Notes: generated by a model not told the origin, from the sequence alone. DNA of 64,000 nt from Streptacidiphilus carbonis (GCF_000787775.1 NZ_BBPM01000016.1:62001-126000), one strand, 5' to 3'. Shown: positions 1 through 8,072, counted from the first letter of the stretch. A program made the numbers and translations.

Positions 1-2
1 AC

Positions 3-137
3 GGCGAGCAGTTGCTGGAGATCAACCGGCAGCAGTCGGAGATCCTCGCAAAGCTGGCCGACACGCGCCAGCAGGTCGCCGAGCTCCACGCCTGGCACCT
101 TCAGGGGAAGCTCCCGCCGGACACCCTCCAGCCCTGA
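3..137 (+). CDS. C-terminal 44 codons of an unidentified gene
   Basis: Only the tail end is present. It is rich in Glu, Gln and Leu (LLEINRQQSEILAKL) with heptad-like spacing, so it probably ends in a coiled coil. It lies directly upstream of lysis-type genes in a phage-like region and could be a tail or holin-associated protein. The function cannot be told from this fragment. Confidence 0.5.
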   Translation, partial: GEQLLEINRQQSEILAKLADTRQQVAELHAWHLQGKLPPDTLQP

Positions 138-151
138 CCCTTTCCCCTTCC

Positions 152-175
152 GCCCCCGCGCCACCGCCCGGGGGC
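152..175 (+). terminator. Stem-loop terminator
   Basis: Perfect 7-bp stem GCCCCCG/CGGGGGC with a 10-base loop, followed by TTCGTCTT, 14 bases after the preceding stop codon. Confidence 0.55.
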
Positions 176-209
176 TTCGTCTTGCTCACCCTCACCCTGG
201 AGGCCGTTG

Positions 210-662
210 ATGGCCGCACCCGTACCGGACCATGTCGTCGTCGCGCACGACCAGGCCGAGTCTCACCGCTACACCGTTCACTACCCGGAGCACGGTTCGC
301 GCCCGGGCGACCCGCACTACCGGGACTTCAACCACTACCACCAGGCCACGAAGCACGACCCCGAGGTGTACCAGTGCGCGGTCGGGAAGCGGCGCGGTGA
401 CTTCGCGGACTGCGTCCTGGACAAGCCGCTGGAGTTGCATCACACGCACATCGAGTGGGCGCTGCAGAACGAGGTCGACCTGGCTGCGCTGGAGCGCCAG
501 TACCCGGGTGTGTCGACGCCGGACGAGGTCGGGGCGTGGGTTGAGACAGCGGCCAACCTGGAGTGGCTCTGCCAGTTCCACCATCGCGGGCACGGCGGCG
601 CGCATGTCGCGTCTGCCTCCGATTTTGAAGGTCAGCACTTCGTGAAGGGGCTGATCTCGTGA
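210..662 (+). CDS. Small HNH-type nuclease-like phage protein
   Basis: A 150-residue protein with an HNH-like signature: ELHHTHIEWAL in the middle (adjacent histidines) and NLEWLCQFHHRGHGGAH near the C-terminus (Asn, then paired His). HNH proteins are metal-dependent nucleases, often found near packaging genes in phages. The ATG is preferred over an adjacent TTG because GGAG sits 8 bases upstream. Its stop overlaps the next gene's GTG start by four bases. The fold call is fairly safe; the DNA target and activity are unknown. Confidence 0.75.
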   Translation: MAAPVPDHVVVAHDQAESHRYTVHYPEHGSRPGDPHYRDFNHYHQATKHDPEVYQCAVGKRRGDFADCVLDKPLELHHTHIEWALQNEVDLAALERQYPGVSTPDEVGAWVETAANLEWLCQFHHRGHGGAHVASASDFEGQHFVKGLIS

Positions 663-1552
663 CTGCCGAGCTCGGCGTAGACATCGCGTGGGCGCGCCCG
701 ACGGTGGCCCAGATCCAGGCGACCGGCGCGAAGTGGGTCGCCCGCTACTTCTCCACGGACTCGTCGAAGAACCTGACCCCGTCGGAGGTCCACGCCTACT
801 CGGCGGCCGGTCTGGGCACGGTGGTGGTCTGGGAGACGACGACGGGCCGGGCGACGCAGGGCTATGCGGCTGGCGTGTCGGATGCGCGGGCGGCTGAGTC
901 TCAGCGGCAGACGGACGGGCTGCCGTCGAACATGCCGATCTACTTCGCCGTCGACGAGGACACCAGCTGGTCGTCGGTCGCGCAGTACTTCGCCGGTGCG
1001 GCCTCGGTCGTGGGCAGGGCCCTGACCGGCGTCTACGGCGGCTTCACGGTGATCGAGGGCGCTCACACCGCGGGCTACACCTACCTGTGGCAGACCGTCG
1101 CCTGGTCGGGCGGCCGGTGGTCGTCGCACGCCTCGATCCGTCAGACCGGCGCCATCGTCCTCGGCGGCAACGCGGACATCGACTACGCGGAGACGGCCGA
1201 CTTCGGCGAGTACCCGCGGCCCATCACCCCCACCCCGACTCCTCCGGAGGACGTTGTGACACCCCAGGACAAGCAGGACATCATCGACGGCGTCGCCGCG
1301 AAGCTGGAGTCGGGTTCGACCGGCGGCCAGTTCGACCGGGACCGCATGGCAGGCGCCACGGTGTACTGGCTGCGCCGCGCCCTGGACCCGTCGATCCCGC
1401 TGCCGACGGGCAAGGACCTGCCGTCGGTAGTGGGTGAGGTGGCGGCTCTGCGGGCCACGCTGGCGGCGGAGCGGGCGGCTGCCGCGGCGCAGATCGCGAC
1501 GCTGGAGAAGGCGGTCGCGGCGCTGACGCCTGCGCCCGTGAAGACGAAGTGA
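659..1552 (+). CDS. DUF1906 glycoside-hydrolase-like endolysin
   Basis: A 297-residue protein. The N-terminal 190 residues look like the Rv2525c/DUF1906 glycoside-hydrolase-like TIM-barrel family: opening GVDIAWARP, then WVARYFS, YFAVDEDTSW and a closing DIDYAE. A Pro/Thr linker (PTPTPP) follows, then an Ala-rich helical tail with a likely coiled coil. Proteins of this type are commonly annotated as actinophage endolysins or cell-wall enzymes. It overlaps the HNH gene before it and the papain-like gene after it, forming a three-gene run. Lysin function is inferred from family and position. Confidence 0.82.
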   Translation: MTAELGVDIAWARPTVAQIQATGAKWVARYFSTDSSKNLTPSEVHAYSAAGLGTVVVWETTTGRATQGYAAGVSDARAAESQRQTDGLPSNMPIYFAVDEDTSWSSVAQYFAGAASVVGRALTGVYGGFTVIEGAHTAGYTYLWQTVAWSGGRWSSHASIRQTGAIVLGGNADIDYAETADFGEYPRPITPTPTPPEDVVTPQDKQDIIDGVAAKLESGSTGGQFDRDRMAGATVYWLRRALDPSIPLPTGKDLPSVVGEVAALRATLAAERAAAAAQIATLEKAVAALTPAPVKTK

Positions 1553-2100
1553 CCGCGCCGGTTCTGCCAGGCGACTTCGGCCTGATCCCCGTCTCGGGCG
1601 TGGGCGGCGGGGCGCTTCGCGTGGCGGAGTTCCTGGACGAGGTGGCGCAGGGACATTGGCGCAGCGCGGATCGGGACTCGCTGTACCGGCATGTCTTCCT
1701 GGTCGAGCGGGTGGACGCGGACGGGACGGTGCACGCCTTGGAGGCGTGGCCGGGCGGCGCGCGCCGGAACACCTACCGACTGGACGACCCGCGCATCCTG
1801 TGGTCATCGGGCCACTTCGCTCTGACCCCGGAGCAGCGGCAGATCATCGTCGCCTGGGGTGTCGATCATCTCGGCGACGGCTACGCGTGGGACGTGTACC
1901 TGCGGCAGGCTGCTGTCCGGCTGCACGTCCCGTTCGCGGCGGCTGCGTTGAAGCGGCAGGTCGAGGACCGCAACGAGTACATCTGTTCGCAGTATCAAGA
2001 CTGTGCGTACCAGGCCGCGAAGGAGCACGTCTTCATGGACGGGCGCGCCCCTTACGACGTCGCGCCGAACGACCTCGCCGAGGTGCTGCGGGCGAAGTAG
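1549..2100 (+). CDS. Permuted papain-like (YiiX/NlpC-P60-type) hydrolase
   Basis: A 183-residue protein. An early GDFGLIPVSG segment, a His in LYRHVFLVER and a late Cys in YICSQYQDCAYQA follow the His-then-Cys order of circularly permuted NlpC/P60 (YiiX-like) enzymes. Such enzymes cleave amide bonds in peptidoglycan or lipids. The GTG start overlaps the endolysin stop, so the two are probably co-translated and may form a lysis pair. The call rests on motif order; the exact substrate is unknown. Confidence 0.6.
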   Translation: MTAPVLPGDFGLIPVSGVGGGALRVAEFLDEVAQGHWRSADRDSLYRHVFLVERVDADGTVHALEAWPGGARRNTYRLDDPRILWSSGHFALTPEQRQIIVAWGVDHLGDGYAWDVYLRQAAVRLHVPFAAAALKRQVEDRNEYICSQYQDCAYQAAKEHVFMDGRAPYDVAPNDLAEVLRAK

Positions 2101-2150
2101 TTCGCCCGTTCCCTTTGGGTACGGCACTGCGGGTAGTCGACGCTGGTGTC

Positions 2151-2357
2151 ATGACGATCAGTGATCTGAATGAGCGCCGTCGCCGTGCTGCTGAGCGGGT
2201 GTACGACGGATTGATGTGCCCGTGTGGCGACGCGTGGTTCGTGCTGCGGACCGACGATGGTCCGGGCGCGGTCGTGCTCGACTCCGAGGGCACGGTGACC
2301 GGGTACTCCGGTGTGCCGCACTGCATGTCCTGCGGGGCCGTCGTGAGCGTTCCCTGA
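2151..2357 (+). CDS. Small Cys-pair protein
   Basis: A 68-residue protein with MCPCGDAWF near residue 23 and HCMSCGAVV at the C-terminus, which could bind one zinc ion. The N-terminus is highly charged (NERRRRAAERVYD). It is the last gene of the rightward phage-like block before a long non-coding stretch. Not recognised beyond this. Confidence 0.6.
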   Translation: MTISDLNERRRRAAERVYDGLMCPCGDAWFVLRTDDGPGAVVLDSEGTVTGYSGVPHCMSCGAVVSVP

Positions 2358-2399
2358 AGAAGTGGCCCGACTTGTCGAAGAAGTCGGCCTACAGTTGAG

Positions 2400-2857
2400 G
2401 CTGCGGTATCCGGGTGGGAGTCCCGGTGAGCGTGATTCGCTCCGCTTGAGAGGCAGCCCCGTCGCCGGATCTCACAGGGGGTCGGACGGTGGACTCCTGT
2501 ACCGCCTTGTTGCTCCCAATTAGGGGTGGCGCGTAGGGAATGGGTTGTCCGGCGGCCCTCGGCTGCGGCCGTAGCACCGGCGGGCGTCAGCTGCCTGGAA
2601 GCTGATCCCTGCCACCCCGCCCTGATAGCCGGTTCGCCCGGCCTTCGGCCCGTCGTCGGCTTCGGCTGACGGCGGGCCGTTCTGCTGTTGGCGGCCGTAC
2701 GCTGGGGCCGGGTGGACTGCGGTCGACCCCTTGGCCCGTAGGGGCTTGCGCGGGAGGGGCCTGGCTAGGTTCCGGCCGGAGTCGGCCCCTCCCATCGACC
2801 CGGAGGACAAAGCCCCCGTCGCTCACCCCTTCCCGGGGTGGGCGAGGGGGGCTTCTT
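2400..2857 (+). ncRNA. Candidate structured non-coding RNA (hairpin-rich gap)
   Basis: No credible gene lies between 2358 and 2993. Instead there is a row of hairpins: CCGGG/CCCGG (2410-2426), GAGCG/CGCTC (2428-2442), TCAGCT/AGCTGA (2587-2605) and a 14-bp stem closed by a UUCG tetraloop (2647-2678, two G-U pairs). The row ends in a strong terminator at 2809. Stems on this scale in a prophage gap suggest a structured RNA, but a packaging or operator region is also possible. The boundaries are guesses. Confidence 0.35.
2809..2856 (+). terminator. Strong stem-loop terminator
   Basis: AAGCCCCC and GGGGGGCTT flank an inner CTCACCCC/GGGGTGGG stem with a short TTCC loop, followed by TCTTTGT. It closes the hairpin-rich gap. 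Confidence 0.7.
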
Positions 2858-2942
2858 TGTGATGCCCGACACGGAGATACGGGACGCCCGAGGCTGCTCT
2901 CCTTGAACGCGCCCCAGCAGGGGAGGCAGCCTCGGATTGTCA

Positions 2943-2968
2943 GTGCCGGGTGCGAGACTGCCCGGCAC
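2943..2968 (+). promoter_or_regulatory. Leader hairpin before a small gene
   Basis: Perfect 8-bp stem GTGCCGGG/CCCGGCAC with a 10-base loop, ending 9 bases before the AAAGGAGGT ribosome-binding site of the next gene. It may be an operator, an attenuator or the end of the upstream transcript. Confidence 0.4.
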
Positions 2969-2993
2969 CTACACCAGAAAGGAGGTACCCCCG

Positions 2994-3158
2994 ATGTCGA
3001 AGAAAGTTCAGCAGGTCGTGATCGGGTATGTCGTCGCGCACGTCATCCACATGCTGTTCAACGAGGAGATCGACGCTTTGGCGCGGAGACGCGGCTGGTC
3101 GGCGCAGCAGGTCGAGTTCGCGAAGATAGTGGCCAGCGGTTTGATGCTGGCCGTGTAG
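2994..3158 (+). CDS. Small phage-type protein, unknown function
   Basis: A 54-residue protein with a near-perfect ribosome-binding site (AAAGGAGGT, 7 bases before ATG), which fixes this start. It is largely helical and amphipathic, with a hydrophobic start (VVIGYVVAHVIHMLF) and end (ASGLMLAV). This could be a holin-like or membrane-associated peptide, but the hydrophobic stretches are short. A strong terminator follows directly. Confidence 0.68.
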   Translation: MSKKVQQVVIGYVVAHVIHMLFNEEIDALARRRGWSAQQVEFAKIVASGLMLAV

Positions 3159-3164
3159 TGACTG

Positions 3165-3201
3165 AATCGCCCGGCCCCGGCGCAATCGGGGCCGGGCGAT
3201 T
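3165..3201. terminator. Bidirectional terminator
   Basis: Perfect 15-bp stem, arms AATCGCCCGGCCCCG and CGGGGCCGGGCGATT, with a 7-base loop. It lies between convergent genes ending at 3158 and 3220, and its A/T ends let it work in both directions. Confidence 0.85.
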
Positions 3202-3219
3202 CTGCGTGTCTAGGATGCC

Positions 3220-3564
3220 TCAGCTCTGCTCGCCGCTGCCCCGCGCCGCCTTCTGCCGCGCTTCCTGTATGGCGGGCCACTGTCCCTCGGCCATGGCCTG
3301 TCGCATGACGGGGTGCTGGTTCATGGCGGCGAGCGCGGCGACCTGGGCAGCGCGTAGCTGGTCGAGCATGGCGTTGTCTTCGTCGCTCCAGGTCGCTCGG
3401 AGCAGGGCTTGGTCGGCGTCGTGGATCACACCGGGCGGGTCGGGGAATCGTTCCTTCTGCTCGGCGGTGACGCGGGCCACGTGCTCGTTGAGCTCGGCTG
3501 TGGCCTGGTCGTAGGCGCGCTGGAGCTGGATCAGGTCGTCGGGGATGGGGAGTGCATCGGGCAT
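3220..3564 (-). CDS. Helical hypothetical protein
   Basis: A 114-residue acidic, Ala/Gln-rich protein predicted to be mostly helical (LIQLQRAYDQATAELNEHV, LDQLRAAQVAALAAM), with no catalytic motif seen. It is the last gene of a leftward run of small genes in element A. Not recognised. Confidence 0.72.
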   Translation of the reverse strand: MPDALPIPDDLIQLQRAYDQATAELNEHVARVTAEQKERFPDPPGVIHDADQALLRATWSDEDNAMLDQLRAAQVAALAAMNQHPVMRQAMAEGQWPAIQEARQKAARGSGEQS

Positions 3565-3615
3565 GGCCGCACCCTACGGCGAGGGTCGGACAATCGTGCG
3601 GGAGGCGGGGCCGGG

Positions 3616-3837
3616 CTACTTGTCCACCCAGGTGACGATGGGGCGTCCGCCCGACGGGGTGTTCATCTTGATCTTGCCGTCATCGACAAGCTCACGCAGC
3701 GCCTGCTCGGTCGCTTCCTGGTCGTAGTGCTTGAAGCGACACAGGACAGTGGAGGTCGGATAGGCGATCTCCGTCTTCGCGAACTCCGCCTCGATGGACG
3801 CCAGGACATCGGCCTTGATTTCTTGCGGTGTACTCAT
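3616..3837 (-). CDS. Small winged-helix-like protein
   Basis: A 73-residue protein. A helical first half, a conserved-looking turn (YDQEATEQALRELVDDGKI) and a closing beta-hairpin (GGRPIVTWVDK) resemble a compact winged-helix DNA-binding fold. DNA binding is an inference from this pattern only. Confidence 0.7.
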   Translation of the reverse strand: MSTPQEIKADVLASIEAEFAKTEIAYPTSTVLCRFKHYDQEATEQALRELVDDGKIKMNTPSGGRPIVTWVDK

Positions 3838-3882
3838 GGCAGAACGCTATGCCCCGACGCCCTGGCGTGCGCAGCGAAACGG

Positions 3883-4131
3883 TCACACACCTACCAGCGC
3901 CCGGCCTCTGTCGCCCTCCGGCTCGTCCGCCCGCTCCCGGGCGCGCGCGGCCTTCCTCAGCCCGAGCGCTTCCTGGTACTGCTCCAGTAGCGCCCCGTAC
4001 CGGGCCTGCTGCTCCTCCAGGACGATCCGGCCCCCAGGCAGCGAGCGCACGTAGCTGCGGATCGCCCGGTTCGCTGCCTCGACCAGGCGCTGCGGGTCCA
4101 CGGCGTCGGGGTCCTCGGGGAGATGGTGCAC
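3883..4131 (-). CDS. Small helical hypothetical protein
   Basis: An 82-residue protein with a central coiled-coil-like segment (VLEEQQARYGALLEQYQEAL) and an Arg/Ala-rich tail. Nothing identifies a function. It lies in the same leftward series as the pterin dehydratase and its coupled regulator. Confidence 0.66.
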   Translation of the reverse strand: MHHLPEDPDAVDPQRLVEAANRAIRSYVRSLPGGRIVLEEQQARYGALLEQYQEALGLRKAARARERADEPEGDRGRALVGV

Positions 4132-4178
4132 TGATCCATCATCCCAGTTGGCATAGTCCCCGCACCCCGGAGGAGGCG

Positions 4179-4508
4179 TCAGCCCAGCGGCGCGAGATCC
4201 CAGGCTGCGGCATGCCCCGAAGCGATCACGTCGATCCGCTCGGCGAGGTCGAAGTCGGCGGCCGTCAGCACCCCGCCGGCATCGTGCGTCGTGATCGTGA
4301 ATCGCACCCCGTCGAACGTCAGGTTGATGTCGGCGTGGTGGTGGGTGAGGCGCGAAATGTCGGCGACGTGGACAATCAGCGCCACCCCGGCGTGATACCG
4401 CACCGGCACCAGGCGGGTGATCGTGTCACCGACCCGCTCCCACTGCGGCGGCAGCTGCGCCAGCCGCGCACCGATCTCGTCCTCGGTCAGTGCCACCGGT
4501 CCGCTCAC
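4179..4508 (-). CDS. 4a-hydroxytetrahydrobiopterin dehydratase-like protein
   Basis: A 109-residue protein with the typical length and pattern of pterin-4a-carbinolamine dehydratase: LPPQWERVGDTITRL at the N-terminus and the active-site HHHADI motif in the middle. The family dehydrates 4a-hydroxytetrahydropterin to recycle the cofactor of aromatic amino-acid hydroxylases; many bacterial members have no known partner. No hydroxylase is nearby. Its start overlaps the stop of the upstream XRE/TPR regulator by four bases (ATGA), so the two are translated together. It is an odd cargo for a phage-like element. Confidence 0.88.
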   Translation of the reverse strand: MSGPVALTEDEIGARLAQLPPQWERVGDTITRLVPVRYHAGVALIVHVADISRLTHHHADINLTFDGVRFTITTHDAGGVLTAADFDLAERIDVIASGHAAAWDLAPLG

Positions 4509-5767
4509 GACGCTCCCTCAAGTGCTGGTGCGAGGGCCTCCGACAGCTCCCGCCCGACCGGTGCATCCTGCCACGGCCGCATCGCAACCGACAGGGCAGC
4601 CAACTCCCGCCGCATCCTCGCGGATCCGGTCTCGACGGCGATTTGCGCGGCCTGCGCGCCGAGCTCCGCCGCCTGATCCGCTTGCTTCGCCCGGGCGCAC
4701 ACGGTGGCATGGCGGGCCATCCAAACGCCGGTGTCGCGCCGGCCGATACTGGCTGCAGGTGCGATGACCTGCTGCCACAGGGCTGCGGCTTCGGTGTAGG
4801 CGCCGAGGCGGCCGTAGCAGGTGGCTCGCTGCACTTCCAGGTAGCCGGGTGTGCGGCGGACGGCGTTGCCCCAGGGCATGTCGTCCTGGACGCGGGCCAC
4901 CAGGCGTGAGGCTTGGGTGAGGAGGCGGTCGACTTCGGCGCGGTCGCCGGTCAGTGACGCCCCGTGGGCTTGCTGCTGCAGCGCCATCACGCGGACCTTT
5001 GGGGCGAGCTGCCGCGGATTGGCGAGCGCGGCTTCGCACAGGTCGGTGACGCCGACGCCGTCGCCCAGGTCGGTGCGGACGGAGGCGTGGTTGACCAGGG
5101 CGTAGCCGTACAGCTGCGCGTCGCGGGACCGTGCCGCTATCTCCCCGGTGACGCCGCGCCAGAACGCGGCTGCGGCGAGGTCTCCGGCGTCCTGGTACAG
5201 CCAACCGATCAACGCCGCGTAGGCCGCCCCGGAGCGCAGCAGGGCGCGGCGGGTTTCGCCGGAGGCGACACGGGACAGCTTGTCGATCAGGGCGTACTGC
5301 TCCGACACCGTGCCGATGAGTTCCAGCGGGCCCAGCATCATGTCCGCGCGGTAGTGGCCCTCCAATTGCTGCTGGAAGTACGGAACCAGCTCGGGGTCCA
5401 CGACCCGGGCCGGGATGGGCCCGGCAGTGAGCGCGGCGGCCGTGGCCGTCACGAAGGCGCGGCGGTCCACGTCGTCCTCGGTGGCATCTGAGGGATAGTC
5501 CTTGGGGGGCTTGAACCCGAGACGGGTCAAGGGCTCACCGATCGCGGCCTCGATGGCAGCCTGGTACTCCTCGCGTGGCCAGCCCGGGTCGTTCGACTCC
5601 CACTTGCGGTAGGTGCGTACCGCGACCTCGAAGGAGGGGTCTTCCAGGACGCGGCGCCCGGCGCGGCTGATCGCGGCGGCGGCGGTCTCCTGGGAGCGCC
5701 ACCCCTGCTTGAGCCGGGCCGCGCGGAGCCGGTTGTTGCCGCCATGTGGTGGATCGTTGCGCGTCAT
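4505..5767 (-). CDS. XRE/TPR-type transcriptional regulator
   Basis: A 420-residue protein. The N-terminal 75 residues hold an HTH-like segment (LRAARLKQGWRSQETAAAAI, then VRTYRKWES). The rest is a long array of alpha-helical repeats with TPR-like spacing (for example GDLAAAAFWRGVTGEIAARS and LGAYTEAAALWQQVI). This architecture is very common in Streptomyces regulators, where the repeat domain usually senses a small ligand. It is coupled to the pterin dehydratase, which it may control together with itself. Confidence 0.82.
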   Translation of the reverse strand: MTRNDPPHGGNNRLRAARLKQGWRSQETAAAAISRAGRRVLEDPSFEVAVRTYRKWESNDPGWPREEYQAAIEAAIGEPLTRLGFKPPKDYPSDATEDDVDRRAFVTATAAALTAGPIPARVVDPELVPYFQQQLEGHYRADMMLGPLELIGTVSEQYALIDKLSRVASGETRRALLRSGAAYAALIGWLYQDAGDLAAAAFWRGVTGEIAARSRDAQLYGYALVNHASVRTDLGDGVGVTDLCEAALANPRQLAPKVRVMALQQQAHGASLTGDRAEVDRLLTQASRLVARVQDDMPWGNAVRRTPGYLEVQRATCYGRLGAYTEAAALWQQVIAPAASIGRRDTGVWMARHATVCARAKQADQAAELGAQAAQIAVETGSARMRRELAALSVAMRPWQDAPVGRELSEALAPALEGAS

Positions 5768-6001
5768 GAGGGTCTCCGCAGGGTGATGCCGCTGAGATGA
5801 CGGTGAGATGCCGCTGGCGTACCTCGTGGCCGAAATGGCCTACGCACCATGCTGACGTATGTGAGCACAGGGCGTGACCGAACGGTCTCAAAATCACTGA
5901 ACTGCGCGGAGTTTCCCGGCGAGTCCTTGACCCCGGGGGCGGTTCCACGGTGGCGCGTGTCTCTGGCCGGTTGTCGTATTTCGAGAGCAGCAGGGGGAGC
6001 A
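5768..6001. promoter_or_regulatory. Divergent intergenic region
   Basis: 234 bp between the leftward regulator gene and a rightward four-gene run, so it should hold promoters for both directions. A short GGCC-GAAAT-GGCC dyad (around 5830) and a locally AT-richer patch (CTCAAAATCACTGAA) are the only motifs I see. Confidence 0.35.
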
Positions 6002-6424
6002 GTGTCACAGCTAGGCCCGTCGTGGCCCACTTGGCTGGGCCCGATGCCGATCCCGACCCGGGGCACGCGCACGGCCCTGATCACGGTCGGCGGTGACCGC
6101 CCGGTGGTCCGCGTCCCCGACGCACTCGGCCTACCTGCCCTGGCGCGCCTGCTGGACGAGGAAGCGGACCGGGGCCTCGTCGGCCCTGTGCTGCATCACC
6201 GGCCGTCGCAGGTGACGTACTGGTGGGTGCGGCCGGGCTCCAGCGGCTCCTACCCGGACGGCTGCCGGCTGCTGGCCACGGACGCGCTGGTCGTCGTCCC
6301 GGATCCGCACGCCGACCACTGCGCGGTCGCGAGCTGGCTGTTCATGCCCGACCGCGAAGTCCTCACCGGCCCGGCGTGGCTTGCCGCCGCGCTGGATGCC
6401 GAGCGTACTTCCACCGCCGCCTGA
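6002..6424 (+). CDS. Hypothetical protein, first of a four-gene run
   Basis: A 140-residue protein starting at GTG with GGGGAG seven bases upstream. It is rich in short beta-type segments (TALITVGG, QVTYWWVRPGSSGSYP, DALVVVPDP) and has no recognised catalytic motif. The family is not identified. It opens a tight run of rightward small genes that continues to 7059. Confidence 0.65.
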   Translation: MSQLGPSWPTWLGPMPIPTRGTRTALITVGGDRPVVRVPDALGLPALARLLDEEADRGLVGPVLHHRPSQVTYWWVRPGSSGSYPDGCRLLATDALVVVPDPHADHCAVASWLFMPDREVLTGPAWLAAALDAERTSTAA

Positions 6425-6446
6425 CTCTCACCTTGGAGACACCCTC

Positions 6447-6638
6447 ATGCTCGAGACCTCATCCTTCGAGTCCGTCGACACGCAGTGCGAGATGTGCACC
6501 GAGCCGCCGTCCGGCACCGTCGTGCACCGGATAGGAGACGACGGGCCGATCGTCGACCTGGGCCACCTGACCTGCTACGCAGACGCGTTGGAGGCCATGC
6601 GGCGGCGCAGGCGCGAAGCTGCGGGGGCGGTGCGGTGA
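6447..6638 (+). CDS. Small Cys-containing protein
   Basis: A 63-residue protein. CEMC near residue 13 and a later HLTCY could form a small zinc site, and the tail is strongly basic (RRRRREA). TTGGAGA upstream serves as ribosome-binding site. Its stop codon overlaps the GTG of the next gene. Function unknown. Confidence 0.66.
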   Translation: MLETSSFESVDTQCEMCTEPPSGTVVHRIGDDGPIVDLGHLTCYADALEAMRRRRREAAGAVR

Positions 6639-6877
6639 TCCGCGACTTCCTCGGCAAGGACCGCCCCACGGATTACCCGCGCCCCGTGCAGCACCTGTCC
6701 ACGGGCCTGCCCCCACCACCGCCCGAACCGGTCCCGGGCTGTGCCCAATGCGCTCGGCTCGCCCGGGAGACGACCGCCCGGGCGCCGCGGACCGAGCTGA
6801 TCGACGCCCGCGTGCTACTGCAGCGGCACCTCACCGAGGACCACCAGCCTCCGGCCGGCGAGGGCTGCGAGCAGTGA
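6635..6877 (+). CDS. Small DFLGxDRP-family protein
   Basis: An 80-residue protein that opens IRDFLGKDRP, has a Pro-rich linker and a Cys pair (CAQCARLA), and ends with LLQRHLTEDH. A clear relative with the same start, Cys pair and HLTEDH end is encoded at 27242-27460 in the other element. Overlapping starts and stops (GTGA) join it to both neighbours. Function unknown; recurrence beside regulators suggests an accessory or regulatory role. Confidence 0.72.
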   Translation: MIRDFLGKDRPTDYPRPVQHLSTGLPPPPPEPVPGCAQCARLARETTARAPRTELIDARVLLQRHLTEDHQPPAGEGCEQ

Positions 6878-7059
6878 CCGTCGCCGACGCCCTTGACGCC
6901 CTCGCCTGGACGCTGGGGCATTGCGGCTGCTGCACGCAGCTCGCCGACGTGACCGCCACGGACGAGCCGGCATGCCGCGGCGAGTACTGCCGGACGTGCC
7001 TGACGGCGATCTGGACCCTGGCGCACGAGCGGCTTGCCGAGACTGAGGGCTGCCGGTGA
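6874..7059 (+). CDS. Small Cys-rich protein
   Basis: A 61-residue protein. CGCC near residue 17 and CRGEYCRTC around residue 35 could hold one zinc ion. It is the last gene of the overlapping run, starting at the GTG inside the previous stop. Not recognised. Confidence 0.66.
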   Translation: MTVADALDALAWTLGHCGCCTQLADVTATDEPACRGEYCRTCLTAIWTLAHERLAETEGCR

Positions 7060-7067
7060 GGGCGGGC

Positions 7068-7514
7068 TCAGCCGGCTGTGTCGCTGACCCAGGCCTGCCG
7101 CAGCAGCCCGTCGCCGACGATGCGCCGCAGGTATGCGTTGATCTGGTCGCGGAACCGTTCCGTCATGTGGTCGCGGTGGACACGCCACACCAGGTCGCCC
7201 GCGGTCTCGACGGCGAAGCAGAGCTTCCCGTCGGGCAGCAGGTCCGCGTCGACCAACTCGTAGCGGGCGCGGGCGACACCGCGGCCCTCGTTGCGTTCGG
7301 GCGCCACGGCCTCGGTGCTGGCGTCGGGCTGCAGCTGCCACTGGCCCGACTGCATGTGGTACCGCTTCGCCTCGTCGAGGTCGTCGATGAGAGCCTGCGT
7401 GATCTCGCCGGGCGCGCACCAGGTGACGATGTTGTCGCCGTCGATGGTGACGCGGCATGCCTCGCCCGGCTCCAGGAGTCCTGGCTCGGCGATGCGGTAG
7501 ACGGATGCGGGCAT
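7068..7514 (-). CDS. Hypothetical protein
   Basis: A 148-residue protein starting MPASVYRIAEPG. GGGGAGG sits 7 bases upstream of this ATG, so it is preferred over an in-frame start 19 codons earlier. Beta-rich N-terminus (CRVTIDGDNIVTWCAPGE), helical C-terminus (ERFRDQINAYLRRIV). It lies just downstream of a repressor-like gene on the same strand and may be co-transcribed with it. Function unknown. Confidence 0.62.
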   Translation of the reverse strand: MPASVYRIAEPGLLEPGEACRVTIDGDNIVTWCAPGEITQALIDDLDEAKRYHMQSGQWQLQPDASTEAVAPERNEGRGVARARYELVDADLLPDGKLCFAVETAGDLVWRVHRDHMTERFRDQINAYLRRIVGDGLLRQAWVSDTAG

Positions 7515-7574
7515 GTCGTCCTCCCCTGTGGCGCGGCGCGGGTCCATCACGATGCCAGGTCTGTGATCCACGGG

Positions 7575-7976
7575 CTAGGGTGCGTCGAGGGCCACGGACG
7601 CGACGGAGTCCGCGACAACCTTGTCAATCTCGTCGTCGCTGAGGCCCTCGATGCTCAGGATGACCTTGACCTTCTGGCCGGGCTTCGTGGGGTGCGGGCG
7701 CACGATGGCGCGGATGCCCAGCCACTGTTCGATGGCGACGATCGTGACCTCGCGCGGGTCCATGTCCATGCCCGTGGCGAGGGCTTCGAGGCGCATCGGC
7801 TTGGGGATCTCATTGAACGTGTTGTTTTCCAGCTGGTTGATCCAGGAACGGGACAGGGTGCTGTCGCCGTCGGGCAGCACGCACGCCTTGGCGAAGGCGT
7901 CCAGGTTGATCCCGTTGTCGGTGCGGTAGGCGTGGACCAGGTCGGACAGGTTCGTGCGGGGCGGCGGCTGGGCCAT
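7575..7976 (-). CDS. Repressor-like XRE-type protein
   Basis: A 133-residue protein. The N-terminal half has an HTH-like pattern (LSDLVHAYRTDNGINLDAFAK, then SRSWINQLENNTFNEIPKP), followed by LEALATGMDM and a small C-terminal domain ending in DDEIDKVVADSVASVAL. This fits a small phage or element repressor. A promoter with two dyads overlapping it lies about 100 bases upstream, consistent with autoregulation. The start chosen is the internal MAQPPP; an ATG 17 codons earlier is possible. Confidence 0.62.
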   Translation of the reverse strand: MAQPPPRTNLSDLVHAYRTDNGINLDAFAKACVLPDGDSTLSRSWINQLENNTFNEIPKPMRLEALATGMDMDPREVTIVAIEQWLGIRAIVRPHPTKPGQKVKVILSIEGLSDDEIDKVVADSVASVALDAP

Positions 7977-8072
7977 GCGTACCTGCCGTTCGGGGCGTCG
8001 GGGTGTGTCCAGGTTTCCGAGACACATGTTCGCTGCTGTTGGGCCATTGCGCCAGCCTTGGCGAAGGCGGGA

